Below are positions 24,741 to 33,826 of a stretch of DNA of 64,000 nt, one piece after another; position 1 is the first letter of the stretch; each line of letters starts with the position of its first letter. The stretch comes from CAVQXR01 sp046330455 (GTDB lineage Bacteria > Actinomycetota > Thermoleophilia > Gaiellales > Gaiellaceae). The stretch spans positions 62,001 to 126,000 of the forward strand of contig JAXLSU010000004.1 of assembly GCA_046330455.1 (NCBI GenBank). Reading direction: 5' to 3'. Made by a program: the position numbers and the translations under genes. Under the pieces are notes generated by a model, which had not been told where the DNA came from, searched no databases, and worked only from the letters and a program-made list of their open reading frames with translations.

Positions 24741-25708
24741 GCGCCCACGAGCCCGGGCTTCCCGAAGGGTTCGCGGTCGGCCACTGGAGCGACTCCGCCG
24801 GCCTGACGGGCTGCACCGTCGTGCTCTGCCCGACCGGGAGCGTCAGCGCCTGTGTCGTGGCCGGCGGTGCGCCGGGTACCCGGGAGACCGACCTGCTCGC
24901 GCCGGCCGCCTCCCAGCCGGGGGCCAACGCGATCCTGCTCACCGGTGGCAGCGCGTTCGGGCTCGCCGCCTCCGACGGCGTCGTGGCCGAGCTCGAGACC
25001 CGTGGGATCGGCTTCCCCACGCCGGCCGGGCCGGTGCCGCTCGTCGCGGCCGCGGTCGTCTACGACCTCGGGCTCGGAAGCGCCACCGCCCGTCCCGGCG
25101 CCGACGCCGGTACCGCAGCCGTCAGGGCTGCGACGGCAGATCCGCCGGAACGAGGCAGCGTCGGAGCCGGCCTCGGCTGCTCCGTGGGCAAGCTCCTCGG
25201 CCCGGACGGCTCGACGAAGGGCGGTGTCGGGCTCGCCCGTGGCCAGCTGCCGGGCGGAGGCAGCCTCGCCGCCCTGGCGGTCGTGAACGCCTTCGGGGAG
25301 GTCCTCGCGGAGGACGGGACGATCCTCGCGGGCGCCTTCGACGGAGCCCGGTACCGGCGAACCGTGGACCTGCTCGCCGGCGACCGTCGCGGGCCGCTCC
25401 CGCTCGGCCAGGCGACGACGCTCGCGTGCGTGCTCACCGATGCCCGTCTCACGAAGCTCGAGGCCTGGCTCGTTGCGCGAGCGTCGACCGCCGGGATCGC
25501 GCGCGCCGTCGATCCGGCTGCGACCGCGATGGACGGAGACGTCGCGTTCTGCGTCGCCGGCGGGAAGGTCGAGGTCGAGCCGGTGCTCGTCTGCGCGCTC
25601 GCCGCCGACGCCGTGGCGCAGGCGATCCGGGATGCGGTGAGAGAGGCGCGCGGCGTGCCCGGATGCCCATCCGCGAGCGACCGGGCGGCGGAAGCCGCGG
25701 CCGGCTGA
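24737..25708 (+). CDS. P1-type N-terminal-nucleophile peptidase (DmpA/NylC family)
   Basis: A 323-residue member of the P1/S58 family of self-processing aminopeptidases and amide hydrolases. Typical segments are GHWSDSAGLTGCTVVL, LLTGGSAFGLAASDGV, GSVGAGLGCSVGK, STKGGVGLARG, AALAVVNAFGEV and ATTLACVLTDARLTK, whose Thr pair holds the expected cleavage site and nucleophile, then GIARAVDPAATAMDGD. It is predicted to be cytoplasmic, with no signal peptide. The ATG overlaps the mutM stop. The natural substrate is unknown; homologues act on beta-peptides or nylon oligomers. Confidence 0.87.
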   Translation: MSAHEPGLPEGFAVGHWSDSAGLTGCTVVLCPTGSVSACVVAGGAPGTRETDLLAPAASQPGANAILLTGGSAFGLAASDGVVAELETRGIGFPTPAGPVPLVAAAVVYDLGLGSATARPGADAGTAAVRAATADPPERGSVGAGLGCSVGKLLGPDGSTKGGVGLARGQLPGGGSLAALAVVNAFGEVLAEDGTILAGAFDGARYRRTVDLLAGDRRGPLPLGQATTLACVLTDARLTKLEAWLVARASTAGIARAVDPAATAMDGDVAFCVAGGKVEVEPVLVCALAADAVAQAIRDAVREARGVPGCPSASDRAAEAAAG

Positions 25709-25722
25709 CGCTCCCACGGCGC

Positions 25723-25752
25723 CTCTCGGCACCGCCCCGACGCTGCCGAGAG
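25723..25752 (+). terminator. Hairpin after the P1 peptidase gene
   Basis: CTCTCGGCA (25723-25731) pairs perfectly with TGCCGAGAG (25744-25752), starting 15 nt after the stop codon, with no T run. The rest of the gap to 25902 shows no gene. Confidence 0.55.
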
Positions 25753-25902
25753 CCGTCCCGGCGGAGCGTGCCCGCCCGGGCCGGTGCGAGCACCGGGTAG
25801 GGGACAGGTCGCCGGCCGACATCGCCGGCCCGTGCACCCGGCTCCACGAGCAGGAGCCGATTCCGGGTAGCAGGCTCCGATCGAACGTGACGAGACGCCG
25901 CG

Positions 25903-26154
25903 CTAGGCGGCGAGACGTTCGAGCCCGCCGGTGCGTGCCAGCTTCCACAGCTCGAGGTAGCCGCCGAGCGGCTCGCCGTCGACGACGATCTGTGGCACCG
26001 TCTCGCTGCCGGTGAGCTCGAGGAGACGGCGGCGGAAGTCGGGCCTCCCGTCGAGGTGTACCTCCTCGTACTCGAGCCCGTGACGGTCGAGCAGGGCCTT
26101 CGCGCGCTCGCAGTAGCCGCACCAGTCGGTCGTGTAGACGACGATCCGTGGCAT
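25903..26154 (-). CDS. Glutaredoxin-like thiol oxidoreductase
   Basis: An 83-residue thioredoxin-fold protein with a CGYC active site in YTTDWCGYCERAKALL, the cis-proline motif ETVPQIVVDG, and a GGYLELWKL C-terminal helix. It belongs to the mycoredoxin/glutaredoxin-like group that actinobacteria use with mycothiol; no mycothiol gene is visible here to confirm. It is divergent from recO, 59 nt apart. Confidence 0.9.
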   Translation of the reverse strand: MPRIVVYTTDWCGYCERAKALLDRHGLEYEEVHLDGRPDFRRRLLELTGSETVPQIVVDGEPLGGYLELWKLARTGGLERLAA

Positions 26155-26201
26155 TACTCGAGGAAACGAGGCGGCGGGCCGGCTGATTCCGGGGGTGTCT
26201 C

Positions 26202-26207
26202 TACACT
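26202..26207 (+). promoter_or_regulatory. -10-like TACACT for recO
   Basis: TACACT, then 6 nt, then GTG 26214, with no Shine-Dalgarno. Confidence 0.5.
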
Positions 26208-26213
26208 GGCCGC

Positions 26214-26978
26214 GTGGGCAGCCGAACGTTCAAGGACGAGGCCGTCGTCCTGCGCTCGCTGCGCTTCGGCGAGGCCGACCGCATTCTCCACGTCTTCACC
26301 CGCGAGCGGGGCAGGCTGGGAGCGATCGCGAAGGGCGCGAGACGACCGCGCTCGCGGTTCGGCGGGCGCCTCGAGCCCGGGAGCCGGGTCGAGCTCGTGC
26401 TCCACGAGGGCCGTGGAGATCTCGCCACCGTCACCGGGGCCGACCTGATCCGCTCCCACCAGGCGCTCGCGCTCGACCCCTACCGCCTCCGGGTCGCCCA
26501 GATCGGGCTCGAGGCGGTGCTGCGCCTCTTCCTCGAGCACGATCCGAGCCCGCGCACGTTCCACGTGCTCGTCCGGTTCCTCGACCTCCTCGATGACCGG
26601 CCTCCGGGGCCCCCGGCGGCATCACGCCCGCCTGACCCTGCCCTCGACCCGCTCGCGCTCGCCCTGCAGCTGAAGCTCCTCTGGCTCGCCGGCTACCTGC
26701 CGCATCTGGCCACCTGCGCCGGCTGCGGCGCCCCCGGCCCGATCGCGGCCTTCTCGGCCGCCGCAGGCGGAGCCGTGTGCGATAGCTGCGCGGCCGGGGG
26801 GATGCCTCTGGGCGAGGCCGGGTTCGAGGCGATCCGCGGGATGCTCGAGCGCCCGCTCGCCGATGCCGAGGCCACCGCGCTCGAGCGCGGCGCGGCACGG
26901 GAGGCGGCGCGGGTCGTCCAGAGCCTGCACGAGTACCACGGCGGCTTCCGGCTACGCACGGTGGCGTCACGCGGATGA
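26214..26978 (+). CDS. recO: DNA repair protein RecO
   Basis: Recombination mediator that loads RecA with RecR. The 254-residue chain has the OB-fold N-domain (FKDEAVVLRSLRFGEADRIL, ERGRLGAIAKGARRPRSRF) and a zinc-binding C-domain with CAGC and CDSC pairs. GTG 26214 gives the family N-terminus. The stop overlaps the next gene's ATG, so an MFS exporter appears to be cotranscribed. Confidence 0.94.
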   Translation: MGSRTFKDEAVVLRSLRFGEADRILHVFTRERGRLGAIAKGARRPRSRFGGRLEPGSRVELVLHEGRGDLATVTGADLIRSHQALALDPYRLRVAQIGLEAVLRLFLEHDPSPRTFHVLVRFLDLLDDRPPGPPAASRPPDPALDPLALALQLKLLWLAGYLPHLATCAGCGAPGPIAAFSAAAGGAVCDSCAAGGMPLGEAGFEAIRGMLERPLADAEATALERGAAREAARVVQSLHEYHGGFRLRTVASRG

Positions 26979-28324
26979 CGCGTGCCCGCGTGCTCTCGCT
27001 GGCCGTGGCCGCGGCGGTGGCGATCGCGTTCGCCGACTCGTCGATCGTCGTGCTCGCGCTGCCCGAGCTCTACCTCGACTTCGATGCCTCGATCGTCGGG
27101 ATCTCCTGGGTCATCACCTCCTACAACCTCGTGGTCGCGGTGCTCGGGATCGCCCTCGTTCCCCTCTCGCGCCGCGTACCCGTGCCGTGGCTCGCCGCGA
27201 TCGGGCTCGCGCTGTTTCTCGCCGGCTCGATCGGCTGCGGGATCTCCCCCGACCTCACGTCCCTGATCGCCTTCCGCGTCCTGCAGGGGATCGGAGCCGC
27301 GTTCCTGCTCTCGGCCTCGCTGCGGCTGCTCGTCGCGCTGACGGGCTTCGAGGACACGGGCATCGCGCTGTGGGCGTCGGCCGGGATGCTCGGTGCGGCG
27401 TTCGGGCCGGCCCTCGGCGGCGTGCTGACCGAGATCTTCAGCTGGCGGGCGATCTTCATCTTCCAGGCGCCGATCGCCGCGCTCGCCCTCGTGGCCCTGC
27501 TCGAGCCCCACGTGCGTGCCCTGAGGCCCCCCGCGACCTTCGTGCGACCGAGGCACCTGGCGGCGCCGAACCTCGGCCTCCTGCTCGTCTTCGCAGCCCT
27601 CGTGGGCGCACTGTTTCTCGGCGTGCTGATGATCGTCACGGTCTGGCAGTTCTCGCCGATCACGGGTGCGCTCGTCGTCAGCGCGCTGCCGGTCGCCGCC
27701 GTGCTCCTGCGGCCGGTCGGGGAGCTCCTCCCGCCGCGCTGGGACGTCGTGAGCGGCTGCCTGCTGCTCGCCGGAGGGCTCGCGGCGCTCGCCCTGCTGC
27801 CCGCGTCGAGCGCCGTGTACGCGGCTCCGGCGTTCGCGATCTGCGGGGCCGGGCTCGGTCTCGTCCTGCCCCCGCTGACCCGGGCGTCCGTAACCCGCGG
27901 TGCCGCGCTCACGTGGTCGAGCACCCTGTCGATCGCGTCACGGCATGCCGGTTTCGTCGTCGCGCTCGTGATCATCGCGCCCTTGCTCGCTACCCAGCTC
28001 GAGCAGGGCGGCGAGCGTGCCACCCTCAACGCGACGGCGACGATCCTCGACGCCCGGATCCCGCTCACCACGAAGATCCCAGTCGCCCTCGAGCTGCGCG
28101 ACGAGTTCGAGCAGACACCGGAGGGCTCCGTCCCCGACCTCGGCGCAGCCTTCGCCGCGCACGGTGCAGGCTCCGACCCGGCGGTCTCGACGGCGCGCGA
28201 CTCCCTGCTCGAGGCGATCCGGTCGTCGCTCACGCGGGCGTTCCGGCCCGCCTTCCTCGCGTCGGCCGGCTTTGCCCTGCTCGCGATCGTGCCGGGCCTG
28301 ATCCGCCGGAGAGCACCGGCGTGA
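26975..28324 (+). CDS. MFS transporter
   Basis: A 449-residue integral membrane protein of the major facilitator superfamily, closest to the drug/H+ antiporter group (IVVLALPELYLDF-like first helix, ISWVITSYNLVVAVLG, RVLQGIGAAFLLSAS, and the motif C-like GMLGAAFGPALGGVLTEIFSW). I count about 12 hydrophobic helices, plus a soluble loop near residues 345-410 before the last helix. The substrate is unknown. It overlaps recO (ATGA) and the next gene (GTGA). Confidence 0.85.
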   Translation: MTRARVLSLAVAAAVAIAFADSSIVVLALPELYLDFDASIVGISWVITSYNLVVAVLGIALVPLSRRVPVPWLAAIGLALFLAGSIGCGISPDLTSLIAFRVLQGIGAAFLLSASLRLLVALTGFEDTGIALWASAGMLGAAFGPALGGVLTEIFSWRAIFIFQAPIAALALVALLEPHVRALRPPATFVRPRHLAAPNLGLLLVFAALVGALFLGVLMIVTVWQFSPITGALVVSALPVAAVLLRPVGELLPPRWDVVSGCLLLAGGLAALALLPASSAVYAAPAFAICGAGLGLVLPPLTRASVTRGAALTWSSTLSIASRHAGFVVALVIIAPLLATQLEQGGERATLNATATILDARIPLTTKIPVALELRDEFEQTPEGSVPDLGAAFAAHGAGSDPAVSTARDSLLEAIRSSLTRAFRPAFLASAGFALLAIVPGLIRRRAPA

Positions 28325-28839
28325 CCCGGCCGCGAACCGCGCTCGCGATCGTCGTCGCGCTGCTTGCGACGGCGGTCGCCCTGCTCGTGATCGAGCTCGC
28401 AAACGGCGCTCGCGAGTACGGCACGCTCCAGAGCAAGGATGCGTGCACCGCGCGGGCGGGCTATCCGGGTGACGGCCTCGACGCCACGCTGCAGCGGATC
28501 GCCCTGAACGGGCTCTACGGAGCCGCGTGCGAGCTCGGGACGACCCGTGAGCAGCTCGTGCTGTCGTTCGTGCCCTCCGTCTCGGGGGCGCCGATCCAGT
28601 GGGACCACGAGACGATCGAGCGGGCCGTCGAATCGGGGCTGATCAGGGCGATCGACGACGCGCAGGAGCGGGGGAGCCTGCCCGGCTTCGCGGCCACGAT
28701 CCTGCGTGAGCTCGTGAAGCGGGCGCCGATCGACTGGCTGCTCGACCAGGCCGGCAGCCTCCAGGACCTGATCGACCGGGCCGGCGACCTGCCCGGTGCG
28801 ATCGGGGACGCCCTGGACGAGCTCCTGAACCTGGGGTAG
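28321..28839 (+). CDS. Membrane-anchored protein of unknown function
   Basis: A 172-residue protein with an N-terminal signal anchor (ALAIVVALLATAVALLVIEL, residues ~7-26) and an extracytoplasmic, mostly helical domain with two cysteines (DACTARAGY and GAACELG) that could form a disulfide. I do not recognise the family. It is translationally coupled to the MFS transporter (GTGA), so it may be an accessory of that transporter. Confidence 0.65.
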   Translation: MTRPRTALAIVVALLATAVALLVIELANGAREYGTLQSKDACTARAGYPGDGLDATLQRIALNGLYGAACELGTTREQLVLSFVPSVSGAPIQWDHETIERAVESGLIRAIDDAQERGSLPGFAATILRELVKRAPIDWLLDQAGSLQDLIDRAGDLPGAIGDALDELLNLG

Positions 28840-28856
28840 GCGCCCCGGCCCGTCAG

Positions 28857-28862
28857 TAGGAT
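28857..28862 (+). promoter_or_regulatory. -10-like TAGGAT for glyQ
   Basis: TAGGAT contains part of the upstream ATG 28861 and lies 10 nt before ATG 28873. If it is a -10 element, the real start must be 28873. Confidence 0.45.
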
Positions 28863-28872
28863 GAGGCGTCCG

Positions 28873-29742
28873 ATGGCCGCGCCCACCTTCCAGGAGATGA
28901 TCGCCTCGCTCGAGCGCTACTGGATGGACTACGGCTGCGTGATCGTGCAGCCCTACCACACCGAGGTCGGCGCGGGCACGTTCAATCCGGCGACGGCGCT
29001 GCGATCGCTCGGCCCGAAGCCGTGGAAGGCCGCCTACGTGGAGCCCTCGATCCGGCCGACGGACGGCCGGTACGGCGAGAACCCGTTCCGCTTCCAGCAC
29101 TACTTCCAGTACCAGGTGATCCTCAAGCCTGCTCCAGACGACGTCCTCGATCTCTACTTCGCCTCCCTCGAGGCGATCGGCATCGATATCCGGGCCCACG
29201 ACCTGCGTCTCGTCGAGGACGACTGGGAGGGCCCGACGCTCGGAGCCTGGGGTCTCGGCTGGGAGGTCTGGATCGACGGGATGGAGGTCACGCAGTTCAC
29301 GTACTTCCAGCAGTTCGGAGGCATCGAGCTCGATCTGATCCCCGCCGAGATCACCTACGGGCTCGAGCGGCTCGCGATGTTCCTGCAGGGCCGCCGCACG
29401 GCCTTCGAGATCGAGTGGGCACCCGGGGTGACCTGGGGCGACGTCTACCGCGAGAACGAGCGCCAGTGGTCGGCCTACAACTTCGAGCACGCGCCGATCG
29501 ACGTGCTCGTGCGGCGCTTCGCCGAGCACGAGGAGGAGTGCGGGCAGCTCGTCGGGCACGGCCTGCCCCTGCCGGCCTACGACCAGGTGCTGAAGTGCTC
29601 GCACGCGTTCAACCTGCTCGACGCGCGCGGCGCGATCTCGGTCACCGAGCGGGCGTCCTACATCGGCCGCGTCCGCACCCTCGCGCGCCGCGTCGCGCAG
29701 CTCTACGTCGAGAAGGAGACCGGTGGCGACCCTGCTGTTTGA
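28873..29742 (+). CDS. glyQ: Glycyl-tRNA synthetase alpha subunit
   Basis: Catalytic subunit of the alpha2beta2 bacterial GlyRS. The 289-residue chain has TFQEMIASLERYWMDYGCVI, the motif-2 region YVEPSIRPTDGRYGENPFR, HYFQYQVILKPAP, and EITYGLERLAMFLQG. The start is set at 28873 because the earlier in-frame ATG 28861 falls inside the -10-like hexamer. It overlaps glyS by 20 nt. Confidence 0.97.
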   Translation: MAAPTFQEMIASLERYWMDYGCVIVQPYHTEVGAGTFNPATALRSLGPKPWKAAYVEPSIRPTDGRYGENPFRFQHYFQYQVILKPAPDDVLDLYFASLEAIGIDIRAHDLRLVEDDWEGPTLGAWGLGWEVWIDGMEVTQFTYFQQFGGIELDLIPAEITYGLERLAMFLQGRRTAFEIEWAPGVTWGDVYRENERQWSAYNFEHAPIDVLVRRFAEHEEECGQLVGHGLPLPAYDQVLKCSHAFNLLDARGAISVTERASYIGRVRTLARRVAQLYVEKETGGDPAV

Positions 29743-31683
29743 GATCGGGTGCGAGGAGCTCCCGGCCCGTGCCTGCCGCGAGGCGGGGCAGCAGCTTTCC
29801 GACCTCTGCGAGCGGCACCTCGGCGCCGCTCCCGCGGCCGTCCTGGTCAGCCCTCGCCGGCTCGCCGTGCTCGTACCGGAGCTTCCCGAGCGCACCCCGG
29901 ACGAGCTCCGCCGCGGCCCCGCGGAGCGCATCGCGTTCGGCGAGGACGGGCAGCCCACGAAGGCAGCAGAGGGGTTCGCCCGGGGCCTCGGGCTCGCCGT
30001 GGACGAGCTGGAGCGCCGCGGCGGTCACGTCTGGGGCGTCCTTCCGGGCGTCGAGCTGGCCGACGTCCTCCCGGCCCGCCTGGGCGAGGTGGTTCGCGGC
30101 CTCGCGTTCGGGAAGTCGATGCAGTGGCTCGCCGGGGGCCTGCGCTTTCCCCGACCGGTCCGGTGGCTGTGCGCGAAGCTCGACGAGCGGACGATCGCGG
30201 TCGAGGTCGACGGGGTGCCCTCGGGCGGCCACACGTTCGGCCACCGCTTCGGCGCGGGCAGAGTCGACGTGCCGGACGCGGCCTCGTACCTGGCGGTGGC
30301 GCGGGCGGCCGGTGTCGAGCCCGACGCCGAGGAGCGTCGCCGTACGATCGTCGAGGCTCTCGACGGGGTCGGTGAATGGAGCGACCCGGGGAACGTGATC
30401 GAGGAGGTCGTCTTCCTCGTCGAGAGCCCGCTCGTCCTCGTCGGGGCCTACGACGAGCGCTACCTGGCCCTTCCGGAGCGGGTCGTGACGACCGCGATGC
30501 AGTCCCATCAGCGCTACTTCCCGCTCGGCCCTGGACGCTTCGCGTTCGTTGCCAACGGGGGTGACCCGGAGCTCGTGCGCGCGGGCAACGAGCGCGTGCT
30601 CGAGGGGCGGCTCGAGGACGCGTCGTTCACCTTCGAGCGGGACGTGAGCCGCGGCATCGACGAGCTCGCCGCGAAGCTCGGCACGATCACGTTCGTCGCG
30701 GGAGCCGGGAGCATGGCGGACAAGACGGCCCGCCTCGCCCGCATCGCGGCCGAGCTGGGGGGTGGGGAGGCCTCGCGGGAGGCCGCCCGGCTCGCGAAGG
30801 CCGACCAGGCCGCCGAGCTCGTCCGCGAGTTCCCCGACCTCGAGGGACACATCGGCGCCGAGTACGCGCGGCTCGCCGGGTACCCGGAGCCGGTCTGCCG
30901 GGCGATCGAGGAGCAGTACCTCCCCGATGCGGCCGGGGGCCCGCTGCCCGAGACCGAGCCGGGGCGCGTGCTCGCCGTCGCCGAGAAGATCGACAACCTC
31001 ACGGTCGCGTTCTCACTCGGCGAGCGGCCGTCCGGTACGAGAGACCCGTACGGCCTGCGCCGTGCGGCGATCGGCCTCTGCCGGCTCGCGACCTCGAGCG
31101 CGTTCCCGATCGACGTCGGACGGCTGGTGGGGGTCGCACACCGGCTCCTCGTCGAGCAGGGCGCCGACGTGCCGGCCGAGCCGCCGGCGGACGTCCACGA
31201 GTTCGTCGCCGAGCGCCTCGAGGCCCTGCTGAAGGTGCCGGTCGAGTTCGTGCGGGCCGCGCGAGGCTCCGGGCTCACCCAGCTCGGGCAGATCAGCGCG
31301 CTCGCCATCGCCCTCGCCCAGCTTCCCGAGCGCGATCTGGACGCCGTGCACACCGTCTACACGCGCTCCGCGCGCCTGGCCGGGAAGGAGTCGGAGGCAG
31401 CGGGTGAGCGGGTCGACCCCGGCCTGCTCGTCGAGCCCACCGAGCGTGAGGTGCTCGCGGCCCTCGACCGGGCTGCGCCGCGGATCGAGTCGGCGCTCGG
31501 CGAGGACGACTTCGACGGGGCGCTCGCGGTCGCGGCCGAGCTCGGCCCGCCGCTTGCCCGGTTCTTCGAGGACGTGCTCGTGATGGCGGACGACAGGGCC
31601 GTCGCGCGAACCGCCTCCGCCTGCTCCTCGACGTGCGCGACTGCGTCGGCCGGCTCGGCGACCTCTCCCAGATCCCGCGCTAG
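29723..31683 (+). CDS. glyS: Glycyl-tRNA synthetase beta subunit, with a frameshift near the 3' end
   Basis: tRNA-binding/HD subunit of GlyRS. GTG 29723, with AAGGAG 4 nt upstream, opens LLFEIGCEELPARACREAG. Later motifs include TAMQSHQRYFPL, FEGRLEDA-like LEGRLEDASFTFERD, the EKIDNLTVAFSLGERPSGTRDP block and FFEDVLVMADD. After MADDRAVAR the frame turns into Ser/Ala/Cys-rich sequence and continues over ppsR. The expected ending NRLRLLLDVRDCVGRLGDLS is instead found one base off, closed by TAG 31681-31683, 2 nt before ppsR. A single base is missing near 31607-31609, so this is either a real frameshift or a sequencing error. The coordinates give the restored gene. Confidence 0.88.
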
Positions 31684-31685
31684 CG

Positions 31686-32537
31686 ATGCCGGCCGGCGCC
31701 CCCGTCGAGCTGCATGTCGTCTCGGACGCCACCGGCGAGACGGCGACGAGGGTCGTGGCGGCGGTCGAACGCCAGTTTCCGGGGCTCGCGTTCGAGGTCG
31801 TCCGCCATCCGCGGGTCACCTCGGTCGACGACGTCCAGCTCGCCGCCGTTCGTGCCCGCGGCCGCCGGGCGGTCGTCGTCTACACGCTCGTCGACCCGGA
31901 GCTCCGGGCCGCCATGCGCGCCTGCGCGAAGCGCTACCGCCTCCACTACTGCGACGTGCTCCGCCACCCGCTCGAGGCGGTGGCGAGCGTCTCCGGGCGG
32001 CCGGCGCGCGGAGAGCCGGGCGCCCCGCCGGCACTCGACTCGAACTACTTCAAGCGGGTGGAGGCGATCGAGTTCGCGGTGCAGGCCGACGACGGGGTGG
32101 CGATCGGCCGCCTCAGACAGGCCGACGTCGTGCTCGTCGGCGTCTCCCGTACGTCCAAGACGCCGCTCTCGATCTACCTCGGCTACCTCGGGTACAAGGC
32201 CGCGAACGTTCCGCTCGTCAAGGGCATCGAGCCGCCCGCCGAGCTGTGGGAGACGAACCCGGCGCGCATCGTCGGCGTCACGATCCAGCCCGAGCTGCTC
32301 GCGGAGATCCGGACCCGCCGCGTCCGCGAGATGCGCGGAACGACACGCTCCTACGCGAACCTCGTCGAGGTGTACGAGGAGCTCGAGTACGCGGACGGCG
32401 TCCATCGACGCCTCGGCTGCCCCGTAATCGAGGTCTCGACGCTCGCGATCGAGGAGACCGCCCACCGGATCGTCCGCCTCGTCGAGCAGCGCCTCGCGGA
32501 GACGGCCGAGCGGCCGCGCAGGGCCAACGCCGGATGA
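31686..32537 (+). CDS. ppsR: Pyruvate, phosphate dikinase regulatory protein
   Basis: Bifunctional ADP-dependent kinase / Pi-dependent pyrophosphorylase that inactivates and reactivates PEP-forming dikinases by modifying an active-site threonine (DUF299 family). The 283 residues include VVSDATGETATRV at the N-terminus, the P-loop-like GVSRTSKTPLSIYL, LGYKAANVPLV and RMRGTTRSYA-like EMRGTTRSYANL. The target, ppdK, lies 1.4 kb downstream on the same strand, which supports the PPDK rather than the PEP synthase version. Confidence 0.94.
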   Translation: MPAGAPVELHVVSDATGETATRVVAAVERQFPGLAFEVVRHPRVTSVDDVQLAAVRARGRRAVVVYTLVDPELRAAMRACAKRYRLHYCDVLRHPLEAVASVSGRPARGEPGAPPALDSNYFKRVEAIEFAVQADDGVAIGRLRQADVVLVGVSRTSKTPLSIYLGYLGYKAANVPLVKGIEPPAELWETNPARIVGVTIQPELLAEIRTRRVREMRGTTRSYANLVEVYEELEYADGVHRRLGCPVIEVSTLAIEETAHRIVRLVEQRLAETAERPRRANAG

Positions 32538-32722
32538 CGGTCACGACGCCGCCCTGGCCGCCGGTCGCACGACCGCCGTCCCGGATCCCGTTCTACTGGT
32601 GGCCGTTCTGGATGCTGCTGCTCGCGGGCGCGCTCTTCGTCTTCTACGTCGTCTTCACGCCCGTGTGGATCGGGATCCGCCTCGCCGCGAGGCTCTCCGA
32701 GCGGCGCGCGCAGGGCGTCTGA
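32534..32722 (+). CDS. Small single-pass membrane protein, 62 residues
   Basis: Starts at an ATG overlapping the ppsR stop. A Pro-rich N-terminus (TPPWPPVARPPSRIPF) leads to one hydrophobic helix (WWPFWMLLLAGALFVFYVVF, residues ~22-41) and a short basic tail. No family recognised. The coupling to ppsR and clean topology make it a likely gene. Confidence 0.6.
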   Translation: MTVTTPPWPPVARPPSRIPFYWWPFWMLLLAGALFVFYVVFTPVWIGIRLAARLSERRAQGV

Positions 32723-32793
32723 GACGGATCTGGGGCCGCGCGGGAGGGACGGCCGCACGGCCCCAGACTTGGCAGTCCGAACGCTGCCGCCGC

Positions 32794-33774
32794 TCAGCCG
32801 CCGGCCGGCGTCTGCGCGGGCCCTGCGCCGGTGGCCGCAGCGACACGGCGCCGGCGCAGGTGCAGGCGCCAGAGCGCGAACGCGGCGCCGAGGGCGAGCA
32901 GGATCGGCCCGGCCGTGACGAGCGCGACGAGGATCCCTCCGATCACCTTCTCGAAGCCGTGGGCCGCCGAGGCCCAGGCGTCGGCGAGCCCCCAGCCGTT
33001 GCGTTCGGCGGGAACGACCGGGATGCCGCGCTCGGCCACCTCGAGCGTGATCGTCGCGTAGGCGGTCTGGCTCTCGAGATAGCGCAGCTCGCCGCGAACC
33101 TGCTCGAGCTGGAGCTGCACCTCGTTCAGTTGCTGCTGGACGACGAGCGCGTCGGCAACGGTCGTCGTCTTGTCGAGGAGCGAGAGGAGCTGGCGCTCGA
33201 CCGACTCGAGGTGGCGCGCCCTCGCCTCGAGATCGACGTAGCGAAGCGAGACGTCCTCTCCGGACTCCTGGCGGCCCTTCACGGTTCCGAGGTCGGAGAG
33301 CGCCGTCATCGCCCGGGCATAGGCCTGCTGCGGGACGCGGACGACGAGGGAGCCGTGGACGAGCCGCTCGTCGGCGCCCTGGCTCGCCGACGAGGACGTC
33401 ACGAACCCGCCGAGCCCGGTCGCGATCGACCTCGCCGTGTTCACGACCTCGTCGAAGTCGCCCTTCGGGACGGTGACCGAGAGCATCGCCGTCTGGACGA
33501 CCCGCTGCTCGATGCCCGGCAGCTGAGCTGCGACCTCGACGACGGGCGGCGAGCCCTCGCTCGCGGACGCCTGCCCGTGGTCTGCCGCGACGTCAGCGAT
33601 GCCAGCGGACGCGGCCTCGACGGCGCCGCCGGCAGGCTGGTCGGTGGGTTGCATGGCGCCGACTTCCGGCGAGCCGGACGCACGGTCACCGTCGTCGATC
33701 GACGTGCGGGCTCCCACCACGACGGCGACGGCGAGAAGCAGGGCGAGGGGCGCGAGGATCATGACCTTCCGCAT
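32794..33774 (-). CDS. DUF4349 membrane-anchored protein
   Basis: A 326-residue DUF4349 protein. An N-terminal signal anchor (MILAPLALLLAVAVVVGA) is followed by a low-complexity linker, the conserved extracytoplasmic domain (RVVQTAMLSVTVPKGDFDEV, LGGFVTSS, GSLVVRVPQQAYARAMTAL, DVSLRYVDLEARARHLES), a coiled-coil (QQQLNEVQLQLEQVRGELRY), and a C-terminal transmembrane helix with an Arg-rich tail. Start 33774 has a near-perfect Shine-Dalgarno (AAGGAGG, 5 nt spacing), unlike most genes here. An ECF-sigma-like promoter sits upstream. Function unknown; possibly envelope stress related. Confidence 0.82.
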   Translation of the reverse strand: MRKVMILAPLALLLAVAVVVGARTSIDDGDRASGSPEVGAMQPTDQPAGGAVEAASAGIADVAADHGQASASEGSPPVVEVAAQLPGIEQRVVQTAMLSVTVPKGDFDEVVNTARSIATGLGGFVTSSSASQGADERLVHGSLVVRVPQQAYARAMTALSDLGTVKGRQESGEDVSLRYVDLEARARHLESVERQLLSLLDKTTTVADALVVQQQLNEVQLQLEQVRGELRYLESQTAYATITLEVAERGIPVVPAERNGWGLADAWASAAHGFEKVIGGILVALVTAGPILLALGAAFALWRLHLRRRRVAAATGAGPAQTPAGG

Positions 33775-33779
33775 CGTGT

Positions 33780-33786
33780 CCTCCTT
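33780..33786 (-). promoter_or_regulatory. Strong Shine-Dalgarno of the DUF4349 gene
   Basis: AAGGAGG on the minus strand, 5 nt from the ATG. It decides the start and implies a normal leadered mRNA. Confidence 0.75.
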
Positions 33787-33797
33787 GGGGTTGCGGC

Positions 33798-33826
33798 TTT
33801 GACCCGCCCCGGGAGAGGAAGGTTCC
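33798..33826 (-). promoter_or_regulatory. Possible ECF-sigma promoter for the DUF4349 gene
   Basis: On the minus strand GGAACC, 17 nt, then GTCAAA matches the general GGAAC-N16/17-GTC pattern of extracytoplasmic-function sigma factors. It lies ~23 nt upstream of the ATG and fits a leadered transcript. Confidence 0.4.

Noticed and set aside
28861..28872. ATG 28861 as the glyQ start
   Set aside because: It falls inside a TAGGAT hexamer. ATG 28873 fits the family N-terminus and the leaderless pattern better.
29723..32722. A single 999-residue protein starting as GlyS
   Set aside because: The last ~370 residues are ppsR read in the wrong frame. The true GlyS ending lies one base off before 31683.
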